From assembly GCA_034509495.1 (NCBI GenBank), contig CM067506.1, forward strand, positions 22,175,309-22,239,308: a DNA stretch of 64,000 bases. Reading direction: 5' to 3'. The stretch is from Acestrorhynchus altus. Its lineage: Eukaryota > Chordata > Actinopteri > Characiformes > Acestrorhynchidae. Shown one piece after another: positions 38,200-48,720 of this stretch. Made by a program: the position numbers and the translations under genes. Within the stretch, counting starts at the first letter, position 1, and every line of letters starts with the position of its first letter. The notes beneath the pieces were generated by a model. It did no database searches. It was not told where the DNA came from and worked only from the letters and a program-made list of their open reading frames with translations.

Positions 38200-38640
38200 T
38201 AAAGGTTAGGGCGCCTCACAAAGCCAAAGATTAATATCAGCTCCTTTAAGAGAAATCACAGCTTGCAAGCTCTTCCTGTAGCAGCTAAATTCCCTTTGGT
38301 TCTTGTAGTTGGAATTAGTCAACAATTTTCCCACTCATATAGTACTGGGTTGTCTTACATGCATAGCTTGTTTAAGGTAGTCGGAGCTGTATTTTGGATC
38401 ATTACCCTTTTGTAAAAGCCATCCTCCTTTTTAGCTTCATCCTAATAACATGTGGTTCAATATGTGCATCCAAAGACACTGGCAGCAACACAACCCCAAA
38501 ACATAACAGATTGATCCCCATGCTTCACAGTTGGCAAGGTGTTCTTTTCAAAAAAACTGTGTTCCTTTGCTCATTGCAGACCTCAGTTCACAGCACTATT
38601 GCATAGGTTTTACACAGTCCACATTAAAGATGTAACTTTT
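38200..38640 (-). mobile_element. Tc1/mariner-like transposase fragment (decayed)
   Basis: On the minus strand, 38480-38555 holds the antisense of the conserved transposase block (agcaacacaaccccaaaaca, then 'tgcttcacagttggcaagg' and 'tgttcttttcaaaaaaact'). Left of it, 'ttttggatcattaccctttt' and 'gtaaaagccatcctcctttt' match the downstream coding part of related fish elements. Frames are interrupted, so no product is expected. It is a different subfamily from the fragment at 2.85 kb, judged by the flanking phrases. Confidence 0.65.
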
Positions 38641-39321
38641 TTTGTATGTTATGAAAGACGCATATTTCTTTTTACATCTGATTGGCTACTGAGTCTGTGT
38701 TTACCACAAAAAGGACATCAATGGACTATGCAAATGAAGATGCTGTGCTGGAGTTTTGGGTGGCTGCTAAGCAGGCACATGAAGCCAAGCTCACCTAGGG
38801 GTGAGGACAGAAGAGAAGATGGGAGGAGACAGGAAGGCGGAGGGTGCAATATCATACAACACACTAGTAAGGTGAACTGGGGGATTAATATAGGCAGGAG
38901 AGGAGTTCAGCATTGTCCAACTCCCAAAACTGTACTAGCTGCATAAAAGATACAACAGAGCAAAATGTATCCAAAGAAACCTGATTTCCTCATCATTGTT
39001 ACATACAGTATAAATATTTAACATGTATGTTTTTCAATGGTCATTTTGGATAATACATAAAACATAGAACATTGATGGTAATGCTGTAAATGCTGTTTTC
39101 TGTGATTAAAACAATACAGTAAGTGAGGTCAGTGATCCAGTGTGTCATGACATTAATAATACCCTCTGTGTATCAAAGAATTGAGTCAAATGAATGATAT
39201 TGGGCAGATTGAATATTTAACCACATTGTATGTCTTGCGATGTGAATATTTTGTATGCCTACATTGCGATAATGATGCTGAAATGATCAATTGTGCAGCG
39301 CTAAATGACAGTGTAGACTTT

Positions 39322-39335
39322 GCGCCCCCTGGTTC
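39322..39335 (-). promoter_or_regulatory. CTCF-like core motif
   Basis: The sequence gcgccccctggttc closely matches the reverse complement of the vertebrate CTCF core (CCASYAGRKGGC), with mismatches only at the 3' end. Single motif matches are common by chance and inside old repeats, so occupancy is uncertain. Confidence 0.3.
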
Positions 39336-39654
39336 CCATCACCACCACTGTAAAGAACTCAGTTTATTTCATTGAACTCTCTCACATTACACTATTTGTT
39401 TACAGTATGGAACATATCCTCTACAAAACAGCATGCAAAACCTCCATCAAAAATTTCAATTATGCTAATAATCATATATTATAAGCATAACTGTTCAGCA
39501 AATCTTTTCCCATCATAACTGTTCCACCATGCATAGCAGTGGTTGGTAATCTAATAAACGGCAAAAGCACACGCAGAGAGCCAACCTTCCACATCAGAGG
39601 CTTGTGTTAACTCAGCACAGGGCCTGCAAAAGCATGTTTATTTCTTGAATGTCT

Positions 39655-40060
39655 ACTATCACCCTCTTCAGCCTCACACAGCTATAATTACATATAAATA
39701 TTTCAAGTCAGCTTTTGGGTAAGTGAAACTGCTGATATTCAAATGGGCTCATGCTCAGACTATTAATGGTCTCGTTTATGGCAACTGTATTTTTAACTCG
39801 TTAATACTCCTGCAGTTCAGAAAAGTGTTCTGATATTCTGCGTGTCAAGTCATGCTCTACCTTGCTTGAAATCAAAGTAAAAAAATATTTCTCATATTTA
39901 TTATTGCATTCACCTCCTCATTTAATTAGAGTTAAATCTGGTGGGCTAATGTGTTCCTTTCATATTTTCCAGTGTCTGAGGCAAATTAAATTGGGCATAT
40001 TTCTTTAATTAAGTACATTTTATTCAGTTTTCCTATCATGTACTGGAACATGGGAATAAT
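39655..40060. other. candidate conserved non-coding block
   Basis: About 400 bp with no repeat, and with several homeodomain-type cores (tcatttaattagagttaa, gcaaattaaattgggc, ctttaattaagtac, gactattaatgg) plus TTTATGG. No open frame spans it. One of the best texture matches in the window to a developmental enhancer; inference only. Confidence 0.3.
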
Positions 40061-40779
40061 ATAATGGTGTCCCTCACTGGAGGACATCCACAGGTTTTAT
40101 TCAGGATACTGCGGCCTAAGGACTTGACGGAAATAAGTTTTAGGCCTAAGAATGATACAGTTATTCCTTAAGGAACAGCACTGCTCCAGATTTTGCTTGA
40201 GCTACTACTGATTTAATTGGTCCAATTAGGTTATTTAAGCAGATTTCTAGTGGCACATCCCTGTAATGTCTCTTAGCGCTTTTACGTAAGCTTGTTATAA
40301 TGACAAAGTGAGCAAAGGAAGCCGTGTGAGCGAGCACACTGCTCAGGCACGCAATGCCTGCAAACCTTGAGGCACAGTCCGCATGATGCAAAGATACAGA
40401 GCTATAAGACACGAAAGAAAAGCAGGATGTGGACTGGTGATAAAAGGGGAAAAACAGACAGCAGGAAGAAAAGGCACACACGGCTAAGGCTTGATTATCC
40501 ACACTTTCACACTCACCGAACACAAACTGAGAGACATCTAAGACGGACCTCCCCCAGTTCTTGGACTGCGCGGGCGCTCAGATGGGCTTTTGGATTGGGC
40601 TGTATTGTCTGTGCTCCACACTCATTAGCTGAGTCAAGGAGGGACTTACTGGGGTGTTTAGCTCGCTGAGCTTGTGTGGCAGCTCAACAAGCTCTCCCAG
40701 CTGGAGCACCGCACTCTCATCACAGCTGCACACATACAATTAGTGCAGGTGCAGTCAAGGGGTGAGCAGGCACAACAGA

Positions 40780-40802
40780 CACACACACACACACACACAC
40801 AT
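40780..40802 (+). repeat. (CA)n microsatellite
   Basis: Clean (AC)10-11 followed by ATATA. Confidence 0.95.
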
Positions 40803-41361
40803 ATACTATATGGCTTCATAATATGGACAAAATGTCTTATTGTGATAATCCAGCTTCTTATGGAATATGGATTATTAAACATTATGAGTGGCTTCCATTA
40901 CTTTGACCAAAAATGGTTTACCATTTCCTTTAAGGTTTATCCATCCAAACACACAGAGCACCCATTTGTAATGTCTGAGATTGATGTGAACATGCTAGAT
41001 TTACAATGTGCAAGAAATTTGCATTAGTGGTGGGCTATTAGGCACAATATCACTTGCATGAAGTACCACAATATTTAGTTTATTTCTAATGAATAATTAT
41101 ACCTAATCTGACATCTAGACTAATAACATTTCACACACTGCACTAAAACCAAGTAACCAGTCCTAATTATACTCTCTTTGTAATGAAACATGTATTGGTC
41201 AGTGTACTTTAAACCAATGTTTAAATTGTTGTGTTAATCTACTAACTTGTAATAGGCATTTCTGTCATGGCCACTCCAGGGCCAGCACGTCTGGTAACTT
41301 TGCTGGAGCATGCACAAGACCTCTACTGCATCAGTCTACAAGCTTTCTTCACTTCATATTA
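40803..41361. other. AT-rich unique non-coding DNA
   Basis: Nothing recognised. Confidence 0.5.
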
Positions 41362-41758
41362 GGGATGCAACGACTAATGGACTTAAGCCCATTTGGACAG
41401 GATTAGTTTTACCTGGGTCAGTGGAGTAATGTACTTTTGCCATAGCACATCTGTGAAATTTATGACAGATTCACACAGGATCAGAAAACTCAGTATAAAT
41501 GACCGGGATGGGAGTGGCTGCTCGATTTGCAATGCCTTCTCTTTATGGCCTGACAACTGAAAGTATTAGAGGATGACAACCCACTAGTATTAGTATTGAT
41601 GAAATTTTTGTAATAACTATGTTACACACAATGCGGAATGTGTGAACCAACCTGTTTCACATGAGCCATTACATCTACAATTCTGGCAGTGTCTGCAGTG
41701 GGTATGAACAATTACCACAGACTTGAATGACTCAAAGTATCTGTGCCATGAGAACTAA
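41362..41758 (+). mobile_element. unnamed interspersed repeat, copy 1
   Basis: From about 41385 to 41710 this aligns by eye with 56265-56625. Shared phrases include tagttttacctggg, gtgaaatttatga, cacaggat, gatgggagtggc, aagtattagaggatga, aactatg and acaattct. The left edge 'agggatgcaacgactaa' resembles the termini of some fish hAT-type elements. No coding capacity is seen. Its 3' end continues into the minisatellite that follows. Confidence 0.7.
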
Positions 41759-42086
41759 GCCTTCTCGATCATCTCAGTACAGAGAAATCCCACTAAACAC
41801 CTACTCAACCATCTCTGTACTGAGAAATCCAACTAAACACAAAACTATACACCTACTCAACCATCTCAGTACTGAGAAATCCAACTAAACACAAAACTAT
41901 ACACCTACTCAACCATCTCTGTACTGAGAAATCCAACTAAACACAAAACTATACACCTACTCAACCATCTCTGTACTGAGAAATCCAACTAAACACAAAA
42001 CTATACACCTACTCAACCATCTCAGTACTGAGAAATCCCAGTAAACACCTCCTCAACCATCTCTGAACTGAGAAATATTGCTAAAC
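41759..42086 (+). repeat. minisatellite, 52/40 bp units, about 7 copies
   Basis: Unit starts are near 41759, 41799, 41851, 41903, 41955, 42007 and 42047. Four units are 52 bp; the first, sixth and last are about 40 bp because they lack 'aaaactatacac'. The monomer core is CATCTCAGTACTGAGAAATCC followed by ACTAAACAC. The third and sixth units have ctcagtactgag, a perfect 12-bp palindrome, while four others carry ctctg. The single-copy counterpart in the related repeat at about 56585-56625 shows the array grew from the 3' end of a transposable element. Confidence 0.92.
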
Positions 42087-44753
42087 ACAGGACAGGGGAC
42101 AGTAATATATCCTGGGTTAATCTTTACAGGCTGTAAAACAGTCCAAAATATTTACTTTAGCAGGTGTGCAAAAATAAGAACCTCTTGTAAATATCACTAA
42201 TCACGTCCAAATAGGGCGTCATTAGACTAAAATGAGCTGGCAACAAATTAAATAGTAGATTAGTTGGTGATATCATCATGCATCTCACATGCCAATTATC
42301 ATTAAGGTAAAACATATGTGAACCAAATTAATTACCAAAGTTTAGCCATTACAGTGTGGAGTACCATTTTACTTCCACTGTTACTGATTTACAGTAATAA
42401 TTCCCTCAGTCAGTACATGGAGGTGCAGTGGACACACACACACTGAGCAGGTGTCTTGTCACATGAACAGAACGCACAGCACTATCACTCTGGTGTAAGA
42501 ATGGAGAGCAGTGTTATGTTAGAGTAAGGCGTGGGAGTCTCATATGGATACAAGCAGAGTGTAAAAAGCCCAACCCAGAAACATTATAAATGAAGGGACA
42601 GGTCACTGTGGTAAATATGAATCATAACGCTCACTATGGCTTCTGTTTAGAGATAAGGCCCTACCCTTTAACAAAAAGAACCATTTCACTGACTGCTTAT
42701 GATGCAAGTGGAGAAAGTAATTGTGTTTGGCCAGACCATGTCAAAATAAAAGCCACTAATAAAATTGTAGCAATAAAAAAAAACACTTTCCCACTGAAAG
42801 CTAAACCTGCTTAGTAGCATAGAACATTTACATTAGCAGGAAACTTTATTTATCTTATGTCTTTATTGTTAAATTAAGTTACATTTTTATACACTGACGG
42901 CTACATAAAAGTCCTTTGGGAATTAGTGATTCCTGAGCCAAATAATCGGTTATTTCATATAATGGACAGCTTATTCAACTAGCAAAATAGCCGTTTGTTG
43001 CAGCCGTTCTTCAGATGCAGGTTCTGTATCTCTCAACTTGTCAACAAATGCACATATACAGCTGGCCACAAGGGGATGCACGTAGCATGTTTTGCATTTG
43101 GCTTTCAAAATGAAATATGACATAATTTTCAACAAATTCATAATTCTTTTATTCGTGTTCTGAATTTGTGAGACAAAAGCTTAACATGAATAGGGGTTGA
43201 GTGTTTAATGCAGTCTCCCAATAGAATAGAAAATGTTCCATAGATTCCAGCCAAGCCTGGCATTCTGTTCCAGCATGATGCAAAATTAGTCTGAACAAGA
43301 GCTAGAATTTAACTTCATAACTGCAGTGTATAAAAACTATCTAGAGAGAAAAATGGAATGTGGGCATATGCTTTTCCCCCTGACCTAATATTGATGCTAA
43401 GAGCTCTGCTTACAAAACATTATCACAGAGCTGCGTGCAACAGCAAATTACATGACAAAAGCGGTGCAATGCTGATTTGCGAGTTGTTTATTTTGGGGCC
43501 TCTAGAGGTGAAATAAATTCCGCCGGTTTCAGCTTTGTCTCTCTGCCACACACACAGTAAAGGCAGAAAGCTGCGACTTTCGGCAGAATATCTCTCATGC
43601 TGTGATCGTCTTACGTCAGGATTAACCTCCAATGGATGCCATTAAGCAGAGCGGCCTGCAAAACACGCACCACACATATCTGAATAATTCATTTAAGGCT
43701 CAAATCAGTGGAGAGACTGGTATTTTTTATTTATTTTTTCATTTTCGGACTGTTTGTGTAAGAACCCTCGACATTAACTGGAACATGCATTTGTTTGTGT
43801 GGGCGAGAAGAAGGTGAGCATGAAAGGTGTGTTCTGCAGCTATTCAGCACCAATTATCTGGCAGGTGCCTTTGTGTGTGGTGTAAACCTTTGTTTACCTT
43901 CGCACACGGTGGGTCACGGAGCTTCAGTCTGCAAAGAATAAAGACTGTAGAGCGTTTCCTCGGCTGATTGGGCCCCCTCCAAGGGCGCAGTGGAACGAGA
44001 CATCGCACACACAATTAAATACAACGGCTGATCATATGAGCATGATGCAGGACTTAGGGAGTGAAAGCAGCCTTTCAGCACACACTCCACAGTGCTCCGC
44101 TGAATACGATAATGAGGGGGAGAAGCAAAGCCACAAGGGTCATCAATGGAAGAATAGCAGCTATCACCAGAAACCCACTGTAAAACTTAGCTCTGGCATT
44201 TTGCTGGATTACATTTGAATTTCAATCATAGCCATTCGAGAAAAGGCACAAGACGACATACTCGTGATCTCATGCACATGTAAGTCCTTGGGGAGAGGAT
44301 AATTCTGTTCTCTTCAGCTATGGATCAAACTGGTTTACTTTAGTCCAACAGGAGAACAACAGGAGAATGTGAACACATCAAATACAGCTGATAGGATCCT
44401 GCCGCTGTGAACACACTTAATTGAGCATAAGATACCATGTTGAAATCATGTACATCTGAAGGAACACATGAGAGCCAAATACAATATTCCCATATATGGA
44501 GTACACTGCCATCTCTGCTGAGCAGAACTGTGCCACAAATCGTCCTCTTCACTGTCAATTATTGTCTACAAAATAAAGTTCCCTTTTCAGAACTGAAACT
44601 CTTAACTACATTAATATTAATGTTAAATACTACATTTTAAATACCAAGGAAGCCTTGACCCTTTAAGGACAGACCAAATCTGGACACAATATGAAGGGCA
44701 GCCGAACAATGGAGATCCAAGGTTACATCATCACTATTTTGTTTACATACATG

Positions 44754-44758
<5 letters not shown>
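42087..44758. other. unique non-coding DNA
   Basis: No recognised gene. 42930-43015 ('gcaaaatagccgtttgttgc' near its end) may be the opposite end of an old hAT-type element whose other end lies at 41362; this is weak. 43400-43640 is a candidate regulatory block. Confidence 0.45.
43400..43640. other. candidate conserved non-coding block
   Basis: Repeat-free sequence with 'acagcaaattacatgac', 'gcaatgctgatttgcgag' and 'ttgtttattttggggcc' (a forkhead-type core). A short minus-strand frame (43423-43632) overlaps it without a recognisable domain. Confidence 0.2.
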
Positions 44759-44802
<44 letters not shown>

Positions 44803-44826
44803 TGTGTGTGTGTGTGTGTGTGTGTT
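44755..44826. repeat. (CA)n-(TG)n inverted microsatellite
   Basis: A CACACGCGCG lead leads into a clean CA tract at 44764-44800 that switches abruptly to a TG tract at 44801-44825. The two halves are reverse complements around a single-base centre, giving about 24 bp of perfect hairpin potential with alternating purine/pyrimidine throughout. Confidence 0.96.
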
Positions 44827-45093
44827 GAATTAGACAGTTATTAGTTGTTATTTCTATAGAAGTAAAATGAAATCCCCCCATCTGCAATGCTAAATAAATC
44901 ACTAAATAAAACCACTAATACATCACTAAGCTCTAAGAGTGAAAGTAAAGAGTGAATTATGAGAGGAATTTGGGGGGAAATGATCAAATCATTCATTTGC
45001 ATTAAAAACATTTTTTTGCATGTTTCCAGAATGTTTCCAGATACATTAGTATTAACACAGAACAAATTTGTACATAATATATTTCTATGATCA

Positions 45094-45094
<1 letters not shown>
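44827..45094. other. AT-rich non-coding DNA
   Basis: Nothing recognised. Confidence 0.4.

Positions 45095-45095
<1 letters not shown>

Positions 45096-45142
<47 letters not shown>
45096..45142. repeat. (TA)n microsatellite
   Basis: About 23 perfect TA units, self-complementary and able to extrude a cruciform. Confidence 0.97.
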
Positions 45143-45144
<2 letters not shown>

Positions 45145-46604
45145 TAATTATTACAGGTATGTATAAATTTTTAGATTTTTTATTTCCTCAGCTTGGCAGC
45201 TGGAAAATGCCACAGTAGCCCACAAGTTCACAAGGGCCCTTTCATTCAAACTCCAGTAAGACGGGCAAGCAGCCAAGCCTACCAACCACCAGAATCCAGC
45301 CAGGCCTCTAGTGCTGGGCCAAGTCGAGCAGGCAGCCACAGACATGCATGCGGGCAAGGGACTGACTGACACTTTCACAAGCATGATGTCGGGCAGAAAA
45401 ACGCACAGAACCGTGGTGGCCCTTCCTCCACAGCGGAGCCTAAATGCACCTAACAATTACTAGAGCCATTTTCTCTGGAGAGCCAAATCCCTGTTTATTG
45501 GCATCTAGTTGTCAAAGGCTCACAGTGTCAGCCCACAGCAGGCGCCTCCCAAACGGTCAATGGGGTGAGATTGAACCTAACTCGACAAAGATGACTTGGA
45601 TTCCAGCTCAGGTGGCAGCATTCTTTTGGCCGGCTCCTATTAGAGGCTAGAAGGCAGCTTCTGAAGGGATTAAACAACTCTCACTCCCTGAGGGAAGGTG
45701 CTTCTCTGGATGGTGACCTGGGCAGTAGCCTGTAACGTTCCAGCATCAAGCGACATAATGCTCTATTCACTCATAGAATGAGGAAAAACACATTTGTTTG
45801 TGTTTGGCACTCAGGGAACATTTTAAAGAGTGCAATATATTGAGCTGTAAATGTTTGAGCAATATGAGGATAGAAAAACCAAACAATCAGTGAGGCTCCA
45901 GCATAGATGTGGTGCATCTACAGTACCAAATAAGCTCTACTTACACACAAACTCCACAAAGCGAGGAATGAAAAGTGAGGAAAAAAGCACAAAAAAATCC
46001 CAGTAAACTGCCCCTGTTGGAGCGAGGTCACCAGTGCACACACACAAAATAATTTGGTGCTTTTGGAAAGCAGCTTCCTCCCTAGTTTCATCACCTCATT
46101 CTGCCTTTGTTAGTGCTCGGAAATGCCTTAAGTGAGGAATGAAAATACTGGCATGTCCCTGCAGCTCGTGGAGAGTGGAGTATTTCTGCAGCTGTGCTGC
46201 GCTGTGCGCTTGCCTCATCAGAACAGGGCCGCCAGGTCAGGTTTCCCCCACAGATAGCCATGTTAACCTAAAGAGCGTAAACACCCACATCACATTTCAC
46301 AGCGAAAGCATCCGAGCAATGAGGGTTACGAGACAATCTATACAAACAGCCCAACATACTCTCCCCCTCCACCACACCATTTAGTCTTTCATTTCTCCGT
46401 TTTCTGTTTATCCATGTCTCGCACTCACACATCATGACTAACACTGTGGTTAACCTACTAATGCTGTAATATTTCATCAATAGACTTGGTGATATGTAGA
46501 TCAATACTGTTATGAGTGGATCAATATTTCTAAATATAGCTGTACACACAGCCTGTATACAAGAGATAAGGCAAGTGATCTATAATCTAAGAGCACAATA
46601 TTTT
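45143..46604. other. unique non-coding DNA
   Basis: No gene. 45180-45660 is GC-balanced with opposing open frames (45151-45456 minus and 45444-45650 plus) and no domains. Confidence 0.5.
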
Positions 46605-46801
46605 GATTTATGTAACAGTGTTTGGCTAAAGCTCTTATCCAGAACGGCTTACATTTGAATCATGTTACCCAGGTTGGTAAATGTTGTGTTAGGATTCATC
46701 CCCAAGGACTCTTATTGGTGTAGAGTGGCATGCTTACTGAGCTGGGGAATCACACCCTAGTGTGCTGAGGGGAAGGCAGTGTTGTTTCCCAGCTATGGTA
46801 C
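46605..46801 (-). mobile_element. SINE-like/short interspersed repeat, copy A
   Basis: Contains 'ggctaaagctcttatccaga', 'acggcttacatttgaa', 'ccccaaggactcttattggt' and 'gtgctgaggggaaggcag', the signature of a common otophysan short repeat. The reverse complement of 49920-50118 carries the same phrases, so the two copies are inverted relative to each other about 3 kb apart. Strand is set so that the A-rich ATGTAAA end counts as 3'. Class (SINE or MITE) is uncertain. Confidence 0.6.
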
Positions 46802-46836
46802 ATTCATTCATTCATTCATTCATTCATTCATTCATT
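46802..46836 (+). repeat. (ATTC)n microsatellite
   Basis: About eight and a half perfect CATT/ATTC tetranucleotide units, directly abutting the short interspersed repeat. Confidence 0.96.
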
Positions 46837-47639
46837 CAATTTTTCATTCATTTTTCCTTCACAGAAGAAGCTTGAGGGCTGTATGTTTTGTTTGCTGGCT
46901 ACTTTGTCAACTGATCATAATCCTGATTAACACAAACAAATGTCAATTCTGTTGAATGTCTGATGTGCTGTTCCGTGTCATAACATAACGTATTGCGGCA
47001 GTTGTTTCATAAAGCGGAACCTATAATGAAGCTGCTGCCAATTAGCGATAAACTCTAATCACAACAGGTTTAGGGATGGATGGCTGACATGGATGAGGAA
47101 CCCATGTGTTCTGCTCACATTTGCCAGAAAAGGGGGAGCTCCCGGAACTCGGCGTCAAAGGCGAACATTGAGGAAAGACGGTTCAACCCATCAATCCAAC
47201 CCAGAGTACCCGAGAGGTGTTGGCAGCCCTGACAAAAATCTCTCCCTTTGCTACTTTGATTTGAATTCTGCTCCCACAGTTCGGATGTCACTGATATGCC
47301 GGCACGTCACACAACTGTAAATGAGAAGTGAGGGAAAACGCTGCGACTCTGCATGCAGCGACATTCCTTTGTCAGGGGTGTGAGCAGCAGAAGACATTAA
47401 ATAGCAGAACACGCCCAATGAAAACCACTGCTGAACATGCATTCATGTACAACCATTTAAGACAGGTCCTATTACCAGCGGAGAAGTAAAGTTAAATATA
47501 ACATTTATATACAAAATTATTAATAATTAATATCAATAATTAAAATGAGTGTTATTTTCTAAAACTATTTTCTGAGTGTTAGTAATAACTCACAGTTCAC
47601 TGAAACAAGATCCCTCAGCAGAGCGGATTTGTTAAGTTT
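46837..47639. other. unique non-coding DNA
   Basis: No supported gene. A 50-codon plus-strand frame from an ATG at 47080 (beginning MADMDEEPMC) has no recognisable family and is not called. Confidence 0.45.
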
Positions 47640-48120
47640 TTAATCAATATTATGCATTTATTTTGTAAGAAAACAGATTAAAATTTAAGCGGTGAGTATT
47701 GAATTGTGTTTTGCAGGCATGACAAAACAGCACAAACCCTTGGAAAAAAATGTAACAAAGATCGATATCAGAGAAGTCACAAGAACCGATACTTTGAACC
47801 AAAATTTTGAAAATGTATTGATAAACAATCCGATCCAGTAAACTTGATCCACCACACCCAGCCTTCTTTTTCATGCATTTATTCACTATTGCTCTTTAAT
47901 AAAGAAAAATAATTTCTTATACAAATGCCCAATTACTCAATATATTTTATCAATAAACCATATATTCTGTTAAAATTATGATTAAAAATTAGTATTAAGT
48001 GTTGAATTGTGTTTTGCAGGATGAAAGACCAGCCATGATCTCTAGGAAAGAATGTAATAAATCACTAGGAATGTAATACAGTGTAGAAGTATTTACTAAT
48101 TTAATTATATAATTAAACAG
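47640..48120. repeat. AT-rich repeat with ~300 bp direct internal duplication, hAT-like end
   Basis: The 19-mer ttgaattgtgttttgcagg occurs at 47699-47717 and again at 48002-48020, with degenerate similarity on both sides (47640-47765 against 47940-48065). 47765-47870, ending in 'caatccgatccagtaaac' and 'ttgatccaccacacc', reads in reverse complement like the start of the element at about 53905 (gggtgggacagatcaaaaat ... ggatcagattgttttttg). This suggests a related hAT-type terminus. Confidence 0.5.
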
Positions 48121-48394
48121 TCCTTATTTTTCTTGGTATTTTAATTACCTTAACCTACTTAGGAAGTCTAAGAGTACAAAAAAGCAGTCTGGTTTGAAAT
48201 ACCTTATAGCTTTAATGTGAATAAGCAGGACTTTTCTGATTCAGGTTGAACTTAATATATATAACCAAACAACAACAAAAAAATCACCTTGTGTGTTAAA
48301 GATGGTAGTAGTAGTAGTAGTAGTAAGTTCAGGCTCATGCAGATGGTGTTGCACGAGCATGATAGGCTATAAATACCTGCAGGGTGTGCAACTG
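48121..48394. other. AT-rich non-coding DNA with (TAG)n
   Basis: Contains a short (GTA)7 tract at 48304-48325. Nothing else is recognised. Confidence 0.5.
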
Positions 48395-48720
48395 GACTCA
48401 TAGACTGGGAAGAGGTGGTACAGGGCATGTCTCATTGAATGTGTGGAAAAGTGTGATTGCATTTGGAAGTGCCAAAGGCCATAGTGTGAAGAAGTAGTTA
48501 ATTTTGCAGCAGTATTGGAGAGTAGGGTTATACGGGACTATCAGAACTGGCAAAAATCTCAGTCAACAAGAAATTCTTGTCATTACTCATTACACAAATG
48601 GACAGGGACCACCAGCATGACACTTCTAGAAGTCAACATAGCTCACAATGGAGATCACAACCAAAGTCTGAAAGAACTGCATACCACGAACATATAGATC
48701 ATATGGAGTGGCATGCAAGA
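48395..48720 (+). mobile_element. possible Tc1-like transposase N-terminal remnant
   Basis: The plus-strand frame 48515-48697 reads VIRDYQNWQKSQSTRN near its start, resembling the VxRxYxxWxK segment of the helix-turn-helix region in fish Tc1-type transposases. The nucleotides upstream (about 48400-48510, with 'gattgcatttggaagtgcc') could encode the first helices in broken frames. No catalytic domain follows. The match is weak. Confidence 0.35.

Larger units (their letters stand above)
38641..40779. other. unique non-coding DNA
   Basis: No credible gene. Open frames at 38539-38946 and 40161-40523 lack domains. A CTCF-like core and a candidate conserved block are listed separately. Confidence 0.5.

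Noticed and set aside
42930..43015. Possible right end of a hAT element paired with 41362
   Set aside because: Inverted similarity of the two ends is short and degenerate; not enough to define a 1.65 kb element.
47080..47232. 50-codon small frame starting MADMDEEPMC
   Set aside because: Attractive start and composition, but no family match, no promoter or splice evidence, and consistent with chance.
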